64,000 bases of DNA from Thalassia testudinum. Taxonomy: Eukaryota > Streptophyta > Magnoliopsida > Alismatales > Hydrocharitaceae. The notes beneath the pieces were generated by a model. It made no database searches. It was not told where the DNA came from and saw nothing but the letters and a program-made list of their open reading frames with translations. The position numbers were made by a program, and so were the translations under genes. Location: NCBI GenBank assembly GCA_037157565.1, contig JAZHRO010000012.1:4242501-4306500 (forward strand). Direction: 5' to 3'. Of the stretch, positions 33,696 through 44,699 are shown one piece after another; within the stretch, counting starts at the first letter, position 1; each line of letters starts with the position of its first letter.

Positions 33696-35092
33696 TGGTG
33701 AAGCGCATTTTCGTGAGTGAAAATCAGGGTTTCGAGAGAACCCGTTATCGTAGTTGTAAAAATCGCTACCAAATAAAATTTACATCGAAACTCGAAGGGA
33801 GTCCCAGGTTGAACACATGGAGGAGAATGATTGGTTTTGAAATCCATGCTTCAATTTTACTTCTTTTTGTTATTTTCTTATCTTTTGTAATCTTTGGTAT
33901 TTTTTTAAGGCAAGAGATCAGGCCAAAATAATTTCTATCTAATCTACTTGCATAGAGAGAGAGAAGCAATCACATATATATCTAAACAAGTATTTGCTAC
34001 AGATAAGAAAGTGGAAAACTACACTACAAAAGAGATAGAGATAGAGAGAGGTGAGAAGAGTCCCCCTCGATGGTCTCTTGGAGGATGGCTCGCTCTGACG
34101 TCACCTGGATGATGGTGGTGGGAAGCTAGAGGAAGGAGGACGGCACAGGACAGCGTCACGAAGAGGATCTACTTCCTAAAGTGGTGAGAGGACGACCACG
34201 GGATGCTCCATGAAGGGGGATGAGAGGAAGGAAAAATCTTTGTTTTCTACTCTAGAGGAGCATCCCAGGCTTGAGACAAGCTCTCACCAGAGCCTTGGAG
34301 GTGGTGGGGGAGAGAAAGGAAGAGATGAAGAAGAATGGAAGGGGTAGGGGTCCTTTTATAGTGGAGGAAAGGATGCATTTCGTAAATAGGACATTTAGTG
34401 ACAGCCATAAACGTTGCTAAAGATCCGCCGCAAGCATGCACCCCACGCACGCCCGTCTCGTGCGCACCTACTGGCGTTCCCTGCTGCGTGCCTCCGCGCA
34501 TTACGCGTCGCGCATGCGCATTATGTGCTGCCGCTGTGCTGATGCGCACACCCTTGCGCTGCTTGCGTTCGTGGTGCTGTGCGCGTGCAGTGCTATGTGC
34601 GTGCCCATGGGGGGCCTAGGTAGTGCCACATGGTGCAATCTGGGCCATCTATCATCTTTCCTTTGTAGGGGCAACTACAGAAGTCGGACTGAGTCGATTT
34701 TTACGTCGTTGGGATGCGATCGTCAACCCGAATCCATCCGTGTGGTTGGATTTGTTGTCTGAAGCTCCTAATTACATCACTTAGTCCCTTGGCCTTTGAT
34801 CTTCCTCAGAATGTGTATGGTGTTATGGGACTCTGATCAAGGCAATTTCGGAGGCGTTGGTCTCCAATCATCATCATAATCAGATCCGTACAATCGGATC
34901 ATCAGTTTGAGACCCTGAATTAAATCTCCTTCTCTCATGGCCATAAAAGGGCGCAATTAACCTAAAATTTATACATACTATTCTAATTGTAGAATGATTC
35001 ATGCTATGCAATGATTATAGTATGGAATGTATATCTAATCCTATGAACATGCATAAATAGGCATTTTATCCTAAATAATTGCATCTACATCA
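33696..35092 (-). repeat. 3' LTR of Gyp-5
   Basis: TGGTGAAGCG to CTACATCA. The TATA box on the minus strand is ACTATAAAAGG (about 34351-34361). A GC- and CpG-rich stretch lies at 34430-34620. Overlapping frames at 34247-34762 on both strands come from that stretch and are not called. The U5 block is near 33795-33825. Confidence 0.9.
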
Positions 35093-35105
35093 TACCCCCA
35101 TGCCT
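35093..35105 (-). promoter_or_regulatory. Polypurine tract of Gyp-5
   Basis: The minus strand reads AGGCATGGGGGTA immediately before U3. It has the same core as the tracts of Gyp-2, Gyp-4 and Gyp-6. Confidence 0.85.
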
Positions 35106-36786
35106 TTCTTTTGCTAGTCCCTAGCAAAATCAAACTAAATGCTATATATAAAAATAGAATTAGGGTCTAATCACTTAGGCAAGATTTTCTTATTACATTA
35201 GAAAATTTCAACTAAGGACCTAATCTACGAAGACTCAACAGTGTCTGGGTGCCTACCAAAATGCAGACCACCCAAGTCCTTACCTTATTTTGAAAAGGGA
35301 AGATACATTTTTTTCTATTTTTCTTCTTTTCTTTTTTTTTTTTGGATTTTTAAGTTTAGAGTTTCGAGGCAGCTTTCACGGCTACCCAACCCACCGAAGA
35401 CTCGAAAGGTACTTTAAGTTCTAAGCATCTTGTGAAAAAGTGATAGACTCACTAGGCGACTGTTAAAATAGACTTCAGGTTTCTATGACCCTAGGTGACC
35501 TAAAAAATTCTACCTAAAGTTTTATCTGTTCAACTGGTGCCTTTCTCCCTACTTTTTTTTTTATGGGGTCAACACAAGGGCAAACCTAGTATATATATCC
35601 CTAGTTTATTTTACTTTCCCGCTTCTTCCCTATGTATTTTGGGAATTATTTGTAAATTTCGTGAGCTGGGTTCTGAACAACCGGCCAATGAGTTGTTACC
35701 ACCGACCACTTGTCAGCCACACTCGTGGTGAAGTATGGCTTATGTATTTTTTTCTTCTTTCTGGGTATTTCTCTATATATTTTTTTTCTTCTCTTTTTTT
35801 TAAGTATGTGGCCTCTTTGTTCTAAGATTTACCTAAAGGTAGCAGGAAGAGAATGGTTGTGTGGCTGGGCTCGGGACAACCGACCAATGAGCTGTTACCA
35901 TCGATAACTTGCCAGCCAAACTACCCTAGAAGGTTCATTAGATACCTAATTTCCGTAAAAACTATCGAAAAGTGAGTCAGTACAATTAATGTGTAGATGC
36001 TTTAAACTTAAAGACCCCTCAAATTAGAGGGCGGGTTGATAAGTTGTGTACTTATCACCCCAATTTACTAGCCATATTAAAGTAAAATTAACGTGGTAAG
36101 GACTCGACAACAAGTCCACATTTTAGTGGACACCCAGGCTGATTAAGTCCGATGACCTGAAGGGTCTAACTGTTCAGGTCCTATTGTATCGTTTCCTAAA
36201 GTTAACAACTCCCAATGCCTAAGTTCTCTTCTCTTAATTCTATTCTTTTTTTTTTAAGAAAATAAAAGAAATTCCATGAAGCTAATAAAATAATTTCAGA
36301 ATTAAGTATCCACCCCCATGCCTAAATGATGCAATGTCCTCATTGTAAAAATAAAGACATGAAAAGGGCAGAATAAATAGAATATCACCTGAATTTCATG
36401 ATAAATTTGGTTAGCTCCACAGAGAACATACACAAGTGCTAAATTTAATGCCTTCTACTAGGCACAGTTCAAAAGTAAAGAAGACATTAAAAGTTTAGAA
36501 CTTCACGTCAAAATTAGAATAAGATTGATTTTGAGACCTGCAAAAAGAAGATGTCCACAGATGTGGACCAAATTGTGATGCAGACCCATGCCCCAGGGTC
36601 GAGTTGTTCTAAGGTTCTGGATGAAAGTCACCCAGAAGCGGAGGTTGTTGTGCTTACGGGGCAGGGCCTATGGTTTTGTGGTGTGCAACCCAAGTTTAAT
36701 GTGGCAGACAATAGGTAGATCTGATTCACTAGATTCGAGTTCCACTTAGAGTTTAGCTCAGAAAGATAGTTAGTTGTTCTGCACTT
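35106..36786 (-). other. Gyp-5 3' untranslated DNA
   Basis: It holds two similar stretches on the plus strand (about 35640-35720 and 35850-35930: GAACAACCGGCCAATGAG and GGACAACCGACCAATGAG, each followed by a CCAGCCA- or TCAGCCA-like stretch), a local duplication of about 80 bp. The internal purine-rich motif (minus CAATGAGGACATTGCATCAT) is at 36310-36348, and the block following the frame at 36432-36462. Frames at 35537-35907 fall inside the duplicated T-rich area and are not called. Confidence 0.5.
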
Positions 36787-38176
36787 GGATTGTACGTTAA
36801 AGATATCGTAAGGGTCCTAGTAAGAGGTAGGTGGTTTCAGGTCAACAGGAACCCTTAAATCCAAAATTCCATTTCCCTCGGAATTCACTTCCCATAATTT
36901 AACTTCCAAACTCCTCTCCTCTAAAATAAATGTTTCCAGTACCTCCAGATCATTGTACACCCCATCAAAGATATCCAAGTTAAACAATTGTGGCTTAATC
37001 AGGATTGACTTGGGTCCAACAATTTCAAAAATATCACCATTCAACTCTTTGGGGTGTGGTTGAGGAATGAGGCTACTGATTGAATCTTCTAGTAAATCAA
37101 GATTTGGATCCTTTAGCCCGTTTATCCAATAGGATCACAATCTTCAATTATCAGGCTTTCAAACAATTAATCAGATTCCTTTAGCCCATTTGTCTCGCTA
37201 AAATTATCTTCCTTAAGCTCAAGTAAGACTTCACCTAAAGATTCTTCAGCCTCAGAATCAAAGAATTCTTAATCCTCATTTATATATGTCTCAGAATCGT
37301 ATGTCATTTCTTGGTCCATGGAGACATATTTTTCTTCACTCCCTGGCTTAGGGATCTCGGGTGAGAAAATCGGTTCATCATCAATGGGTTACTCTAGACG
37401 AACTTGGTCATCCCTGGTTTCATAAAAATTATCCCCCTGACAGGTGCCAAAGCATTTTCTGACATTGGCTCTCCTGAAGGGGGTTCATCTTGAGAATCAT
37501 CCCAAGATTGGACTAGGGCAACCATAAATTTCATCCTCAATCTCGACAATTTTCCCAATAAAAACTCACCCGGGCCCCTATCCTTAACATCTTGGGGCCA
37601 ATCTAATAAAGAACTATTAAGTTCATCAATCATTTTGATCATAGGCTCCAATGCTTCAATGCATGGTGTTGGCTACGCTTTAAAAGATTGTATAGTGTTC
37701 CTCAAGTTAGCCAACACCCTATCCTAGACCTGGTTCACTTGAACCGAATGGTTCAGTTCAGGGTTGGGTGAGTTTGGGTTAAATCTAGGGGAGTCACGAA
37801 ATTTAGGTTCTTGGGTTCCTCCCTAATAACAGGTTGTTTCAAGTTGTTGAAAGAGGGGTGGTGACCTATATTCAGTATAATCTTGGGGAGGGTAGGTGCT
37901 ATAATCATCATATCCTTCTTGATTGTAGATCTAGTTGGTTTAATCATCAAAGGATGGAGATCTATACTTAGTGTAGCTCTAGGAAGGATAATAATCATAA
38001 TCAAGATGTCCAGGGTTAGGTCCTGGACATTGAGGTTCGGAATCATATCCCCAATCAAAGTTATCCTGGCTAGTGGAAGGGTAGTCAAAAGTTGAGTCGG
38101 GATAGTAGTCATTTTGAGGATAAGTGGTGGTAGGAGGGTAGGATTGGAAATGTGAGTGTGGTGTGGAATAATACAT
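36787..38176 (-). pseudogene. Unrecognised Gyp-5 ORF, decayed: Tyr/Pro-rich start and acidic end
   Basis: ATG at 38176 opens MYYSTPHSHFQSYPPTTTYP and further Tyr/Pro/Asp repeats to 37979. A later segment (37394-37651) is helical then acidic, with WDDSQDEPPSGEPMSENA, comparable to WLNDEPPKTKAEDP in Gyp-1. The last segment (36817-37044) ends LRVPVDLKPPTSY, matching LRVPYDFKLPTFY in Gyp-1, with a DPYD continuation past a stop. Several stops and frame changes separate these. The frame 37753-38220 in another phase is a shadow. Not recognised as gag; a shared family protein is inferred from the two matching blocks. Confidence 0.6.
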
Positions 38177-39378
38177 GGTGAACTAAGAGGGAAAACAGAA
38201 CAGAGAGAGGTGCCCTGCAATACAATTAACCAAACCTGTCCTTAGGTGGGTTAGTCTACAGATCTACAGACTCTTAGAATGCATCTTGAGATGATAGAAA
38301 CTATTTGGTCTACTTCTATCCGACCAATCCAACCAGTTAGAGGGAGGGGTTGGGGAGAAGGTTCTTCCCTTAGCTTTCACCTCAAGTTCCTTTGATACCC
38401 CCCAACAGCAGTTGTTTGATGCTACTCCCCTAGCTAGATTAATCGAAAAAAAACTCAGTTGGAGCCCCAAAGAGCGAGTTAATCCTTAAGGCTAACGCCT
38501 ACTCAGTCTTAATTAGGGTTGGGATGATTGTGCTCTTGGAATGTGATGGGCCCTTTAGATGGGTTGTGCCCTTAATGATCAATTCAAATGTGTGTGTACA
38601 CAACCAGGGTTTTCAAATAAGGTTATTTGATGATGTGTCTTTTAGGGTTTAACCCTGTTTAGTAGCTTTTACGGTTTAATCTTTAGGTTCGTTCAATCAG
38701 ATTCAATAGAACACTCTATGTTTTGAATGCACAGGTGATGATATATTCCTTTAAGAATCAGGAAAAAATATGTGGAGTGCCTGGTTAGTTCCTAAAAATT
38801 GAACCCTAAGTAGCAAGCTACTTGATGAATCAATTTTAATTTAAGTGGTGCGGCCCAAACAATTTAAGCAATTGGCCTATTACACCACTTGATTAAGGCA
38901 CACAATGTCTTAACCTAATCAAATTTCTACTCACTTATGTGTATTGAGTTGAAGTGTACCGGGTCCATAGGTCAGATCCCGGTTAAGTGGTAGAATCAAA
39001 GTGATTGTGTGGCTTAGGGTGAGAATTTGTGGGTGTTAAGTGTCTCTTTTAATTAAATCCCACAAGAGAAGAGTATTTTTTTGTTTTTTTGAATTTATGC
39101 GGGTGGGTGAGGTGAGGTGAAGTGACAATCAAACAATTAGATCTATCCTAGGGTTTATAAAAGCACCTTGGTTGATTTGAGTTTGAGTTATTAGGTGATG
39201 GAATGGAAATCTAGTGGGTGGGTGGGGGGATACACTTACAGAACCTTCTAACCACACTTTACTCTGATCTATCCGCTTTGGCTCGCCTTGGAAGGGTACT
39301 TGTAATCACAAAAAGAAAGAAGCAAAGTGAGCTAAAAAGTTAAGGCGGAAAATGCGGTAAAAACCAAAGAGCGTTGCC
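38177..39378 (-). other. Gyp-5 5' leader, no gene
   Basis: This is leader DNA between primer site and the frame. A frame at 38264-38470 has no relatives in the window. GC is higher near 38340-38420, as in the matching part of the Gyp-4 leader. Confidence 0.5.
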
Positions 39379-39396
39379 TCCCTAGCAACGATGCCA
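39379..39396 (-). promoter_or_regulatory. Primer-binding site of Gyp-5
   Basis: The minus strand reads TGGCATCGTTGCTAGGGA, four transitions from the plant tRNA-Asp complement, 3 bp from the LTR. Confidence 0.85.
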
Positions 39397-39399
39397 AAA

Positions 39400-40855
39400 T
39401 GATGAGCGTGATTTCATACATGACAAGATTTGAGTTAGAAAACACATCATCGTAGTGCGTAGAAATCCGCTACCAGATAAAATTTATACCAAAACTCAAA
39501 GGGAGTCCCGGGTCGAACATAGAGAGGCGAACATTTGGTTTTGAAATTCGCACTTCGATTTTATTTCTTTTTGTTATTTTTTATCTTTTCTAATATTTCC
39601 TATTTTTATAAGGTAAGAGAACATGTCGAAATAATTTCTATCTAATCTACTTGTAGAGTGAGAGAGAGAAACAATCACTTATTTATCTAAACAAGTGTTT
39701 GCTACAGATAAGAAAGCAGAAAACTACACTACAAAAGCGATAGAGATAGAGAGGTGAGAAGATCTCCCTTGACGGTCGCTTGGAGGATGGCTCGCTCTGA
39801 CATTGCCTGGATGAAGGCAGTGGGAAGTTGGAGGAAGGAGAATGGCAACAGAGGAAGGAGGACGGGGCAGGATGGCATCATGGTGAGGATCTACTTCTCA
39901 AAGTGGTGAGAGGATCGACGGCCACAGGATGCTCCACGAAGGGGGATGAGAGGCAGGAAAAGTCTTTGTTTTCTACTCTAGAGGAGCATCCCAGGCATGG
40001 GACAAGCTCTCTCTAGAGCCTTGGAGGTGGTGAGGGAGAGAAAGGAAGAGATGAAGAAGAATAGGAGGGGTAGGGGTCCTTTTATAGTGGAGGAAAGGAT
40101 GTATTTCGTACATAGGACATTTTGTGACGGCCATAAATTTCCCTGAAGATCCATCGCAAGCGTCACTGAAGGTTTAGCTCAGGCGCTCCAAGCGTGGCGC
40201 TCGCACGCGGCCCCCTCACCTGTGTCACACGCGTCTGCTGGCGCTCGCTGCTGCGTGCCTCTGCCACTGTGCACCCCACGCGCGCGTTGTGTGCTGCTGC
40301 AATGCTGATGCGCACCTGTGCGCTGCTTGCTCTCATGGTGCTGCGCACGTGTGGTGCTACGTGCACACCCATGGGTGGCTTGGATAGTACCGTGTGGCAC
40401 AATCAGGGTCATTTATCTTCTTTCCTTTGTAGGGGCTATTACAGAAGTTGGATTGAGTTAATTTTTGGCCGTTGGGCTGCGATCGTCAACTTGAATCCAT
40501 CCGTGCAGTCGGATTTGTCATTTGAAGCTCCAAATTGCATCCCCTAGTCCCTTGGCCATTGATCTTCCTCAGACTATGTATGGTGTTACGGGACTCCGAT
40601 TAAGGTGATTTCAGAGGCGTTGGTCTCCAATCCTCATCCTGATCAGATCTATATGGTCGAATCATCAATCTGAGGCCTTGAATTAAATTTCCTTCTCTCC
40701 TAGCCATAAAAGGACGCAATTAACCTAAAATTTATACATACTATTCTAAATGCAGAATGATGTTTGCTATGCAATATTTATAGTATGGAATGCATATCTA
40801 AGCCTAGGAAAATGCATAAATAGGCATCTTATCCTAAATAAATGTGTCCACATCA
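39400..40855 (-). repeat. 5' LTR of Gyp-5
   Basis: TGATGAGCGTG to CCACATCA. TATA (minus ACTATAAAAGG) at about 40081-40091, CpG-rich stretch at 40150-40380, U5 block at 39500-39530. Frames at 39828-40547 overlap on both strands and differ from those of the 3' LTR. Confidence 0.9.
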
Positions 40856-40860
40856 ATTAG

Positions 40861-42069
40861 GTCGTATGATTGCTATACAATCAAGAAGGAAATGAGGAGA
40901 TACAAAGAATGTCAAAAGGAGCAAAAATAGAAACAAAATCGATAGTCTTAGCAATTGATTATGGGATCTACTTAAGTTCTAGACCAAATCAAAACAAGGA
41001 TTCAGTTTTGAAGTGCTAGAGACAAGGAGATTAGTAAGAGTACTGATTTTAGGCCTCTTGGGCATGTTTTAGGGCTTAAACACTCAAGTATCTATTAAGA
41101 TCCGAATTAGTCCTCAAGAGGTTGAGGAAAGTGGGAGGCTGATGTATTAAGTTTAAGGCCTAAGGAGTATTTGGTCCCATTGCCTGCCCTTTGGTTTGTG
41201 GGACTTGGTAACCACCTAAAATCCACACACTAGTCTGGTTCAGTGTGCTTAATGAAGAAATAATGCCGAAAGTGTTTTGTTCTGAAAAAGTTGTCCCAAA
41301 GATCTAGCTTAGGAGTAGCTCGAAGACACAAATTGATTGGACGAATTCCCTGCATGGAGAAGTGGAATGAAAAATACTCCCCTTGAAGATGCGTAATAAC
41401 ATATGGTCTTCTCGGTGCTTGTCTCCTAGGATATCTAAATATCCTACCAGGGGCATGTAAGCATCTTGTGCTGGTTCAGGTGCCATGGGTGAGATTATCC
41501 CAAAATGTCAACTGCCAGGGCCTGAATTTAGGTGCAGAATGCCATGGGCGGCACTATCCCGAAGTGTCAAAAGCCAGGGTTCTAGGGGTTGCCATGGGCA
41601 GTGCTATCCTGATGCATCGAAAGCCAGGGACCCTTCGAGGATTGATGGTGGGGACAAGGAATCCGATACAGACCGTGTTTAGAGCCAATCCGATGTTGGA
41701 TTTAGTGGAATATAAAAAGAAAAGAGAGAAAACTCTCAAAATGAAAAAAATCCCTCTCTATCTCTCTCTTACAAAAATGCACTAGCAAACTGAACTTGGA
41801 CTTGATACATTATACGCATAGGTAATTTAACCGCTAGGGTCAACGAACCTCTAGGTAGTCTTTGTAGGCCTTAGAAACCTTCGTGGTAGACCCAAGGCTG
41901 AAGCTGGTCTAGTCTGGATCTTAGCTAGTACTTGAGTACCTCTAGGCCTATTGTTGGCATTCTAATCTAATTTCTAGAGAAGAGGTACAATCAGGCATCT
42001 GAACATCAAAAACATGCTCTAGAGATCTAGTTCTTACCATGAGATTTTGCCAGGGACTAGCAAAAGTTA
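40861..42069 (+). other. Gyp-3 3' untranslated DNA
   Basis: It resumes after Gyp-5 and matches, in opposite orientation, the Gyp-6 3' region at 57060-58150 (shared CTCAAGAGGTTGAGGAAA, GTCCCTAGC-type and other stretches). It contains a threefold 40-bp repeat (41481-41629). The frames 41468-41785 (plus) and 41554-41739 (minus) overlap on the repeat and its conserved right flank; both are mirrored in Gyp-6, so neither can be preferred. Confidence 0.65.
41481..41629 (+). repeat. Threefold 40-bp repeat in the Gyp-3 3' region
   Basis: Units are at 41481-41520, 41540-41579 and 41590-41629. Each starts TGCCATGGG, has a CTATCC-like centre and ends with GCCAGGG. Spacers are 19 and 10 bp. The same three units are in Gyp-6 at 57504-57651. 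Confidence 0.8.
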
Positions 42070-42081
42070 TGCATAGGGGTA
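42070..42081 (+). promoter_or_regulatory. Polypurine tract of Gyp-3
   Basis: TGCATAGGGGTA directly before the 3' LTR; one purine run base differs from the usual GCATGGGGGTA. Confidence 0.75.
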
Positions 42082-44699
42082 TGATGGTAACACCATCATT
42101 CACCATAACTACTTTGAATTAGTCAGAATCAAGGGATAAATGCTCCTAAATGGTTGCCTGAGGATAGTAATTCCACTCAGATTTATTTTGAGGAGAAAAC
42201 ACTAAAATAGGGCTAAATCTATAGTTTTAAGATCACATCACAAATGCAGAGTAACCACGAAGTTATCCAGGGGTTAACTTAAGGTCAAATGAGCATTAAA
42301 GTGTAAAAAGTGGGTCAACACAAACAAAACAGGGTTTCACGCATTTCAAGAATTGAATTAGTACACAAAACCTAATTCTCAACCCCACTTGAATTGAAGA
42401 AGTTCTAGTCAGGACAAAATTCCTTTAAATCTCCTAAAATTCATAGAAAAGTATTCTAAGAGGTTTGGGACCCTTGGTTTGACCATCTGAACCCATTTTG
42501 ACGTAGAACATAGTTTTAGACGAGATTTTGCCCTAATTTAGGCCTATGCGTAATTTTTCCAGTCAAACGTGATCAAAACTCAAATCTAAGTTCACCATTA
42601 GATTCCTTGGATCCAAATTAGGTTAATACCAAAATTTGGGCCCAATCAGAGCCCATCTTGACCTAGTTTGCAATTCAGTCCCTAAAATCTCTATTCTTCA
42701 CATCTAAGCCCCTAACTTCAGATTTATTGCATTTGGGTCCTTAACTTCTTGTTGTTTTCTTCAAATAGGTCCTTACTGCCATTGTTAGGTCAACCGACCC
42801 ACAGTCGACCTTTGACCAAGTTGAAGCCTAATCAAATTAGCACCAAATCCCACCAAATTTGGTGGGATTGGTGTTCAGACGGTGAAGAACCATTTAGGTA
42901 AGATTCTAGACCCTGATTTGGTTAAGAGAGATCATGTGAATTCAAGAAAGTTTTTTGGGTCTCTTTTGATTCCTAATCCATCTCCATGGCCTCCTTCTTC
43001 ATTTAGAGCTCGATCTCAAGGTCTATAAATAGTTCCCGAACTCTCACAGTCTAAGATAGTCCAGTCTAGGCCAAAAAGCACTCTTCTTTTCCTCCTCCGA
43101 ACACCTCCAACCGCGACTCCAACAACCTCACACTAAGCTTCTTCCGGCCTCTAAACAATGAAATTGAGAGGCCCTCCTTCCTCCCCGCTCTCGTCCATGT
43201 CTAGTGCACATCAGCTAGCATTTCCTACCCCTCTCCTCCTCACCGTTCTCATCACTAGAGATTTCATCTCCTCTGACATCGACCAATCAAAGCCAGCACG
43301 GATCCTCTCTCTCTTCATCCATAAGTAGGTCTACTCTCTTCCTCTCTCTCTCTAGACCCTTCCTAGATCCTTATCTCTTCAATTCGACCGCTACCTCATT
43401 GCCTTCCCCCCTCGTCTTCTCCATAGCTGGAGAAGCTCCGGCTAGCTTTGCATGGCCACTACACACCACCAACCCTTACGCTACCACCACCAATACCTTC
43501 CACTCGCTCCATAGAGCAAAAGCCCCATGTTTATTGGGTGCTACACTCACCCACCGTCCTCTTCGAACAAACCCATCTAACTTCGTCCTCACCATCATTG
43601 ACAGACCTCCACCGACCACTAAACACCACCAGCGCATCGCCATCACCTTCGCCGTACTCCGACGATGCTCATGAACCTATTAATTGGGGCTTAGAGCTTG
43701 TATTCATGCATTTCAGGGTTCACCAGAGGTAACTCCACCATCGTCAATAGCCTCCACCATCCGTCGCTATCCGACATCCTCCAACCTCAAGACAACTTCC
43801 AAGAGCTGCGGACCAAAGCCACGAAGGCATCCAAGCCTTCAATTGAGCATAGCAAGTAGCAACAGTAGCTCAATTTGAGAAGATTCTCAGACGCAGTAGT
43901 TGAAGAAGGAGTGGGATGATTAGTCCCACCTCATATACCGCAAGCACCTGAACAACGCATATAATGATTTTATGAGATAGGTTGTCTGCCTCGACACTGG
44001 GGGTTAGGTCCCCGCGCTCACCTCTCTCTCACACCTCACCCACCTCCCACGCCGGCAGGTCTTGTCCCTATACCTGATTACCTGGCTACCCTATGCCCAA
44101 TTCTGGATTCATGCACATGTGGTCACTTAAGGCATTGGGATTCATGCACATGTGTACCTTGGGATTTGTGTGTATACACCCAACACTTAGGCATTTTAGA
44201 GGTTGTGCTTTATGGGTACTGTGGTCACTTAAGGCATCTAGTCTCTGTGGCCAACATCTGATCTTGAATTACTGTGGAGATATTTGAAGCTTGAATCTGA
44301 CATATGGCTGACATAGATATTTGGAATAAGTGGTTGAAGACCACTGTAGCAAAATTGAATTAGCTAATTACATTAGGATATGTGCTTGATTAATGGATAT
44401 AATTGGTGATTTAAATCATCATCTTTAGGGTTTTCTATTCTTTTCATCCCATTGACGTTTTGAGATACTATTGCTACCATTGAATATATTTTTGAGTAAA
44501 TTTCTATTATTCATTGAATATTTTATTGTGCTCATTGTTATTAATTACAATTAGTGCTGTGAATTTCAAATTTGCTCCCTACGAACGACCTCAGACTCAT
44601 TCTTGTTTTTGAGCACTTATAAATGTAAATGTTGTTGCAATTTTTGTCACTAAACTACGACACAATCATTTCCTAAAACAACGATTTTCGCTCGCAACA
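42082..44699 (+). repeat. 3' LTR of Gyp-3 (family A, full length)
   Basis: TGATGGTAACACCATCA to CTCGCAACA, 2618 bp. TATA box CTATAAATAG at about 43021-43030. Pyrimidine-rich and GC-richer transcribed part 43080-43900 with overlapping frames (43399-43878) that are not shared in phase with sA1, sA2 or Gyp-6 LTRs. U5 block TGCTCCCTACGAACGACCTC at about 44573. Confidence 0.9.

Larger units (their letters stand above)
33696..40855 (-). mobile_element. Gyp-5, family C gypsy-type element with ATTAG duplication
   Basis: The element is 7160 bp, LTRs 1397 bp (33696-35092) and 1456 bp (39400-40855), with ATTAG at 33691-33695 and 40856-40860. It runs right to left: primer site 39379-39396, leader, broken frame (36787-38176), 3' untranslated DNA, polypurine tract 35093-35105. 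The LTRs differ visibly throughout their U5 ends, so it is older than Gyp-4. It inserted directly beside sC1. No polymerase, integrase or gag is recognisable. Confidence 0.9.
10897..44699 (+). mobile_element. Gyp-3, family A gypsy-type element, heavily filled with later insertions
   Basis: Gyp-3 has a 5' LTR (10897-11461), tRNA-Asp-type primer site, leader, one long acidic frame, 3' untranslated DNA, polypurine tract and 3' LTR (42082-44699). Its duplication is ATTCC at 10892-10896 and TTTCC at 44700-44704. It lies inside a solo LTR of its own family. Own DNA: 10897-12794, 15456-15727, 18084-20118, about 33686-33695 and 40856-44699. The rest is sA2, sB1, sC1 (with sB2 and Gyp-4) and Gyp-5. 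No reverse transcriptase or integrase is seen. Confidence 0.85.

Noticed and set aside
34247..34762. Cys/Ala/Arg-rich frames in the Gyp-5 LTR
   Set aside because: They come from the GC-rich patch, occur on both strands and are not in phase in the other LTR.
41468..41785. Conserved protein in the 3' region of Gyp-3 and Gyp-6
   Set aside because: Both strands are open over the same repeat and both mirror in Gyp-6; the threefold DNA repeat explains the conservation. Neither frame shows a clear silent-change bias by eye.
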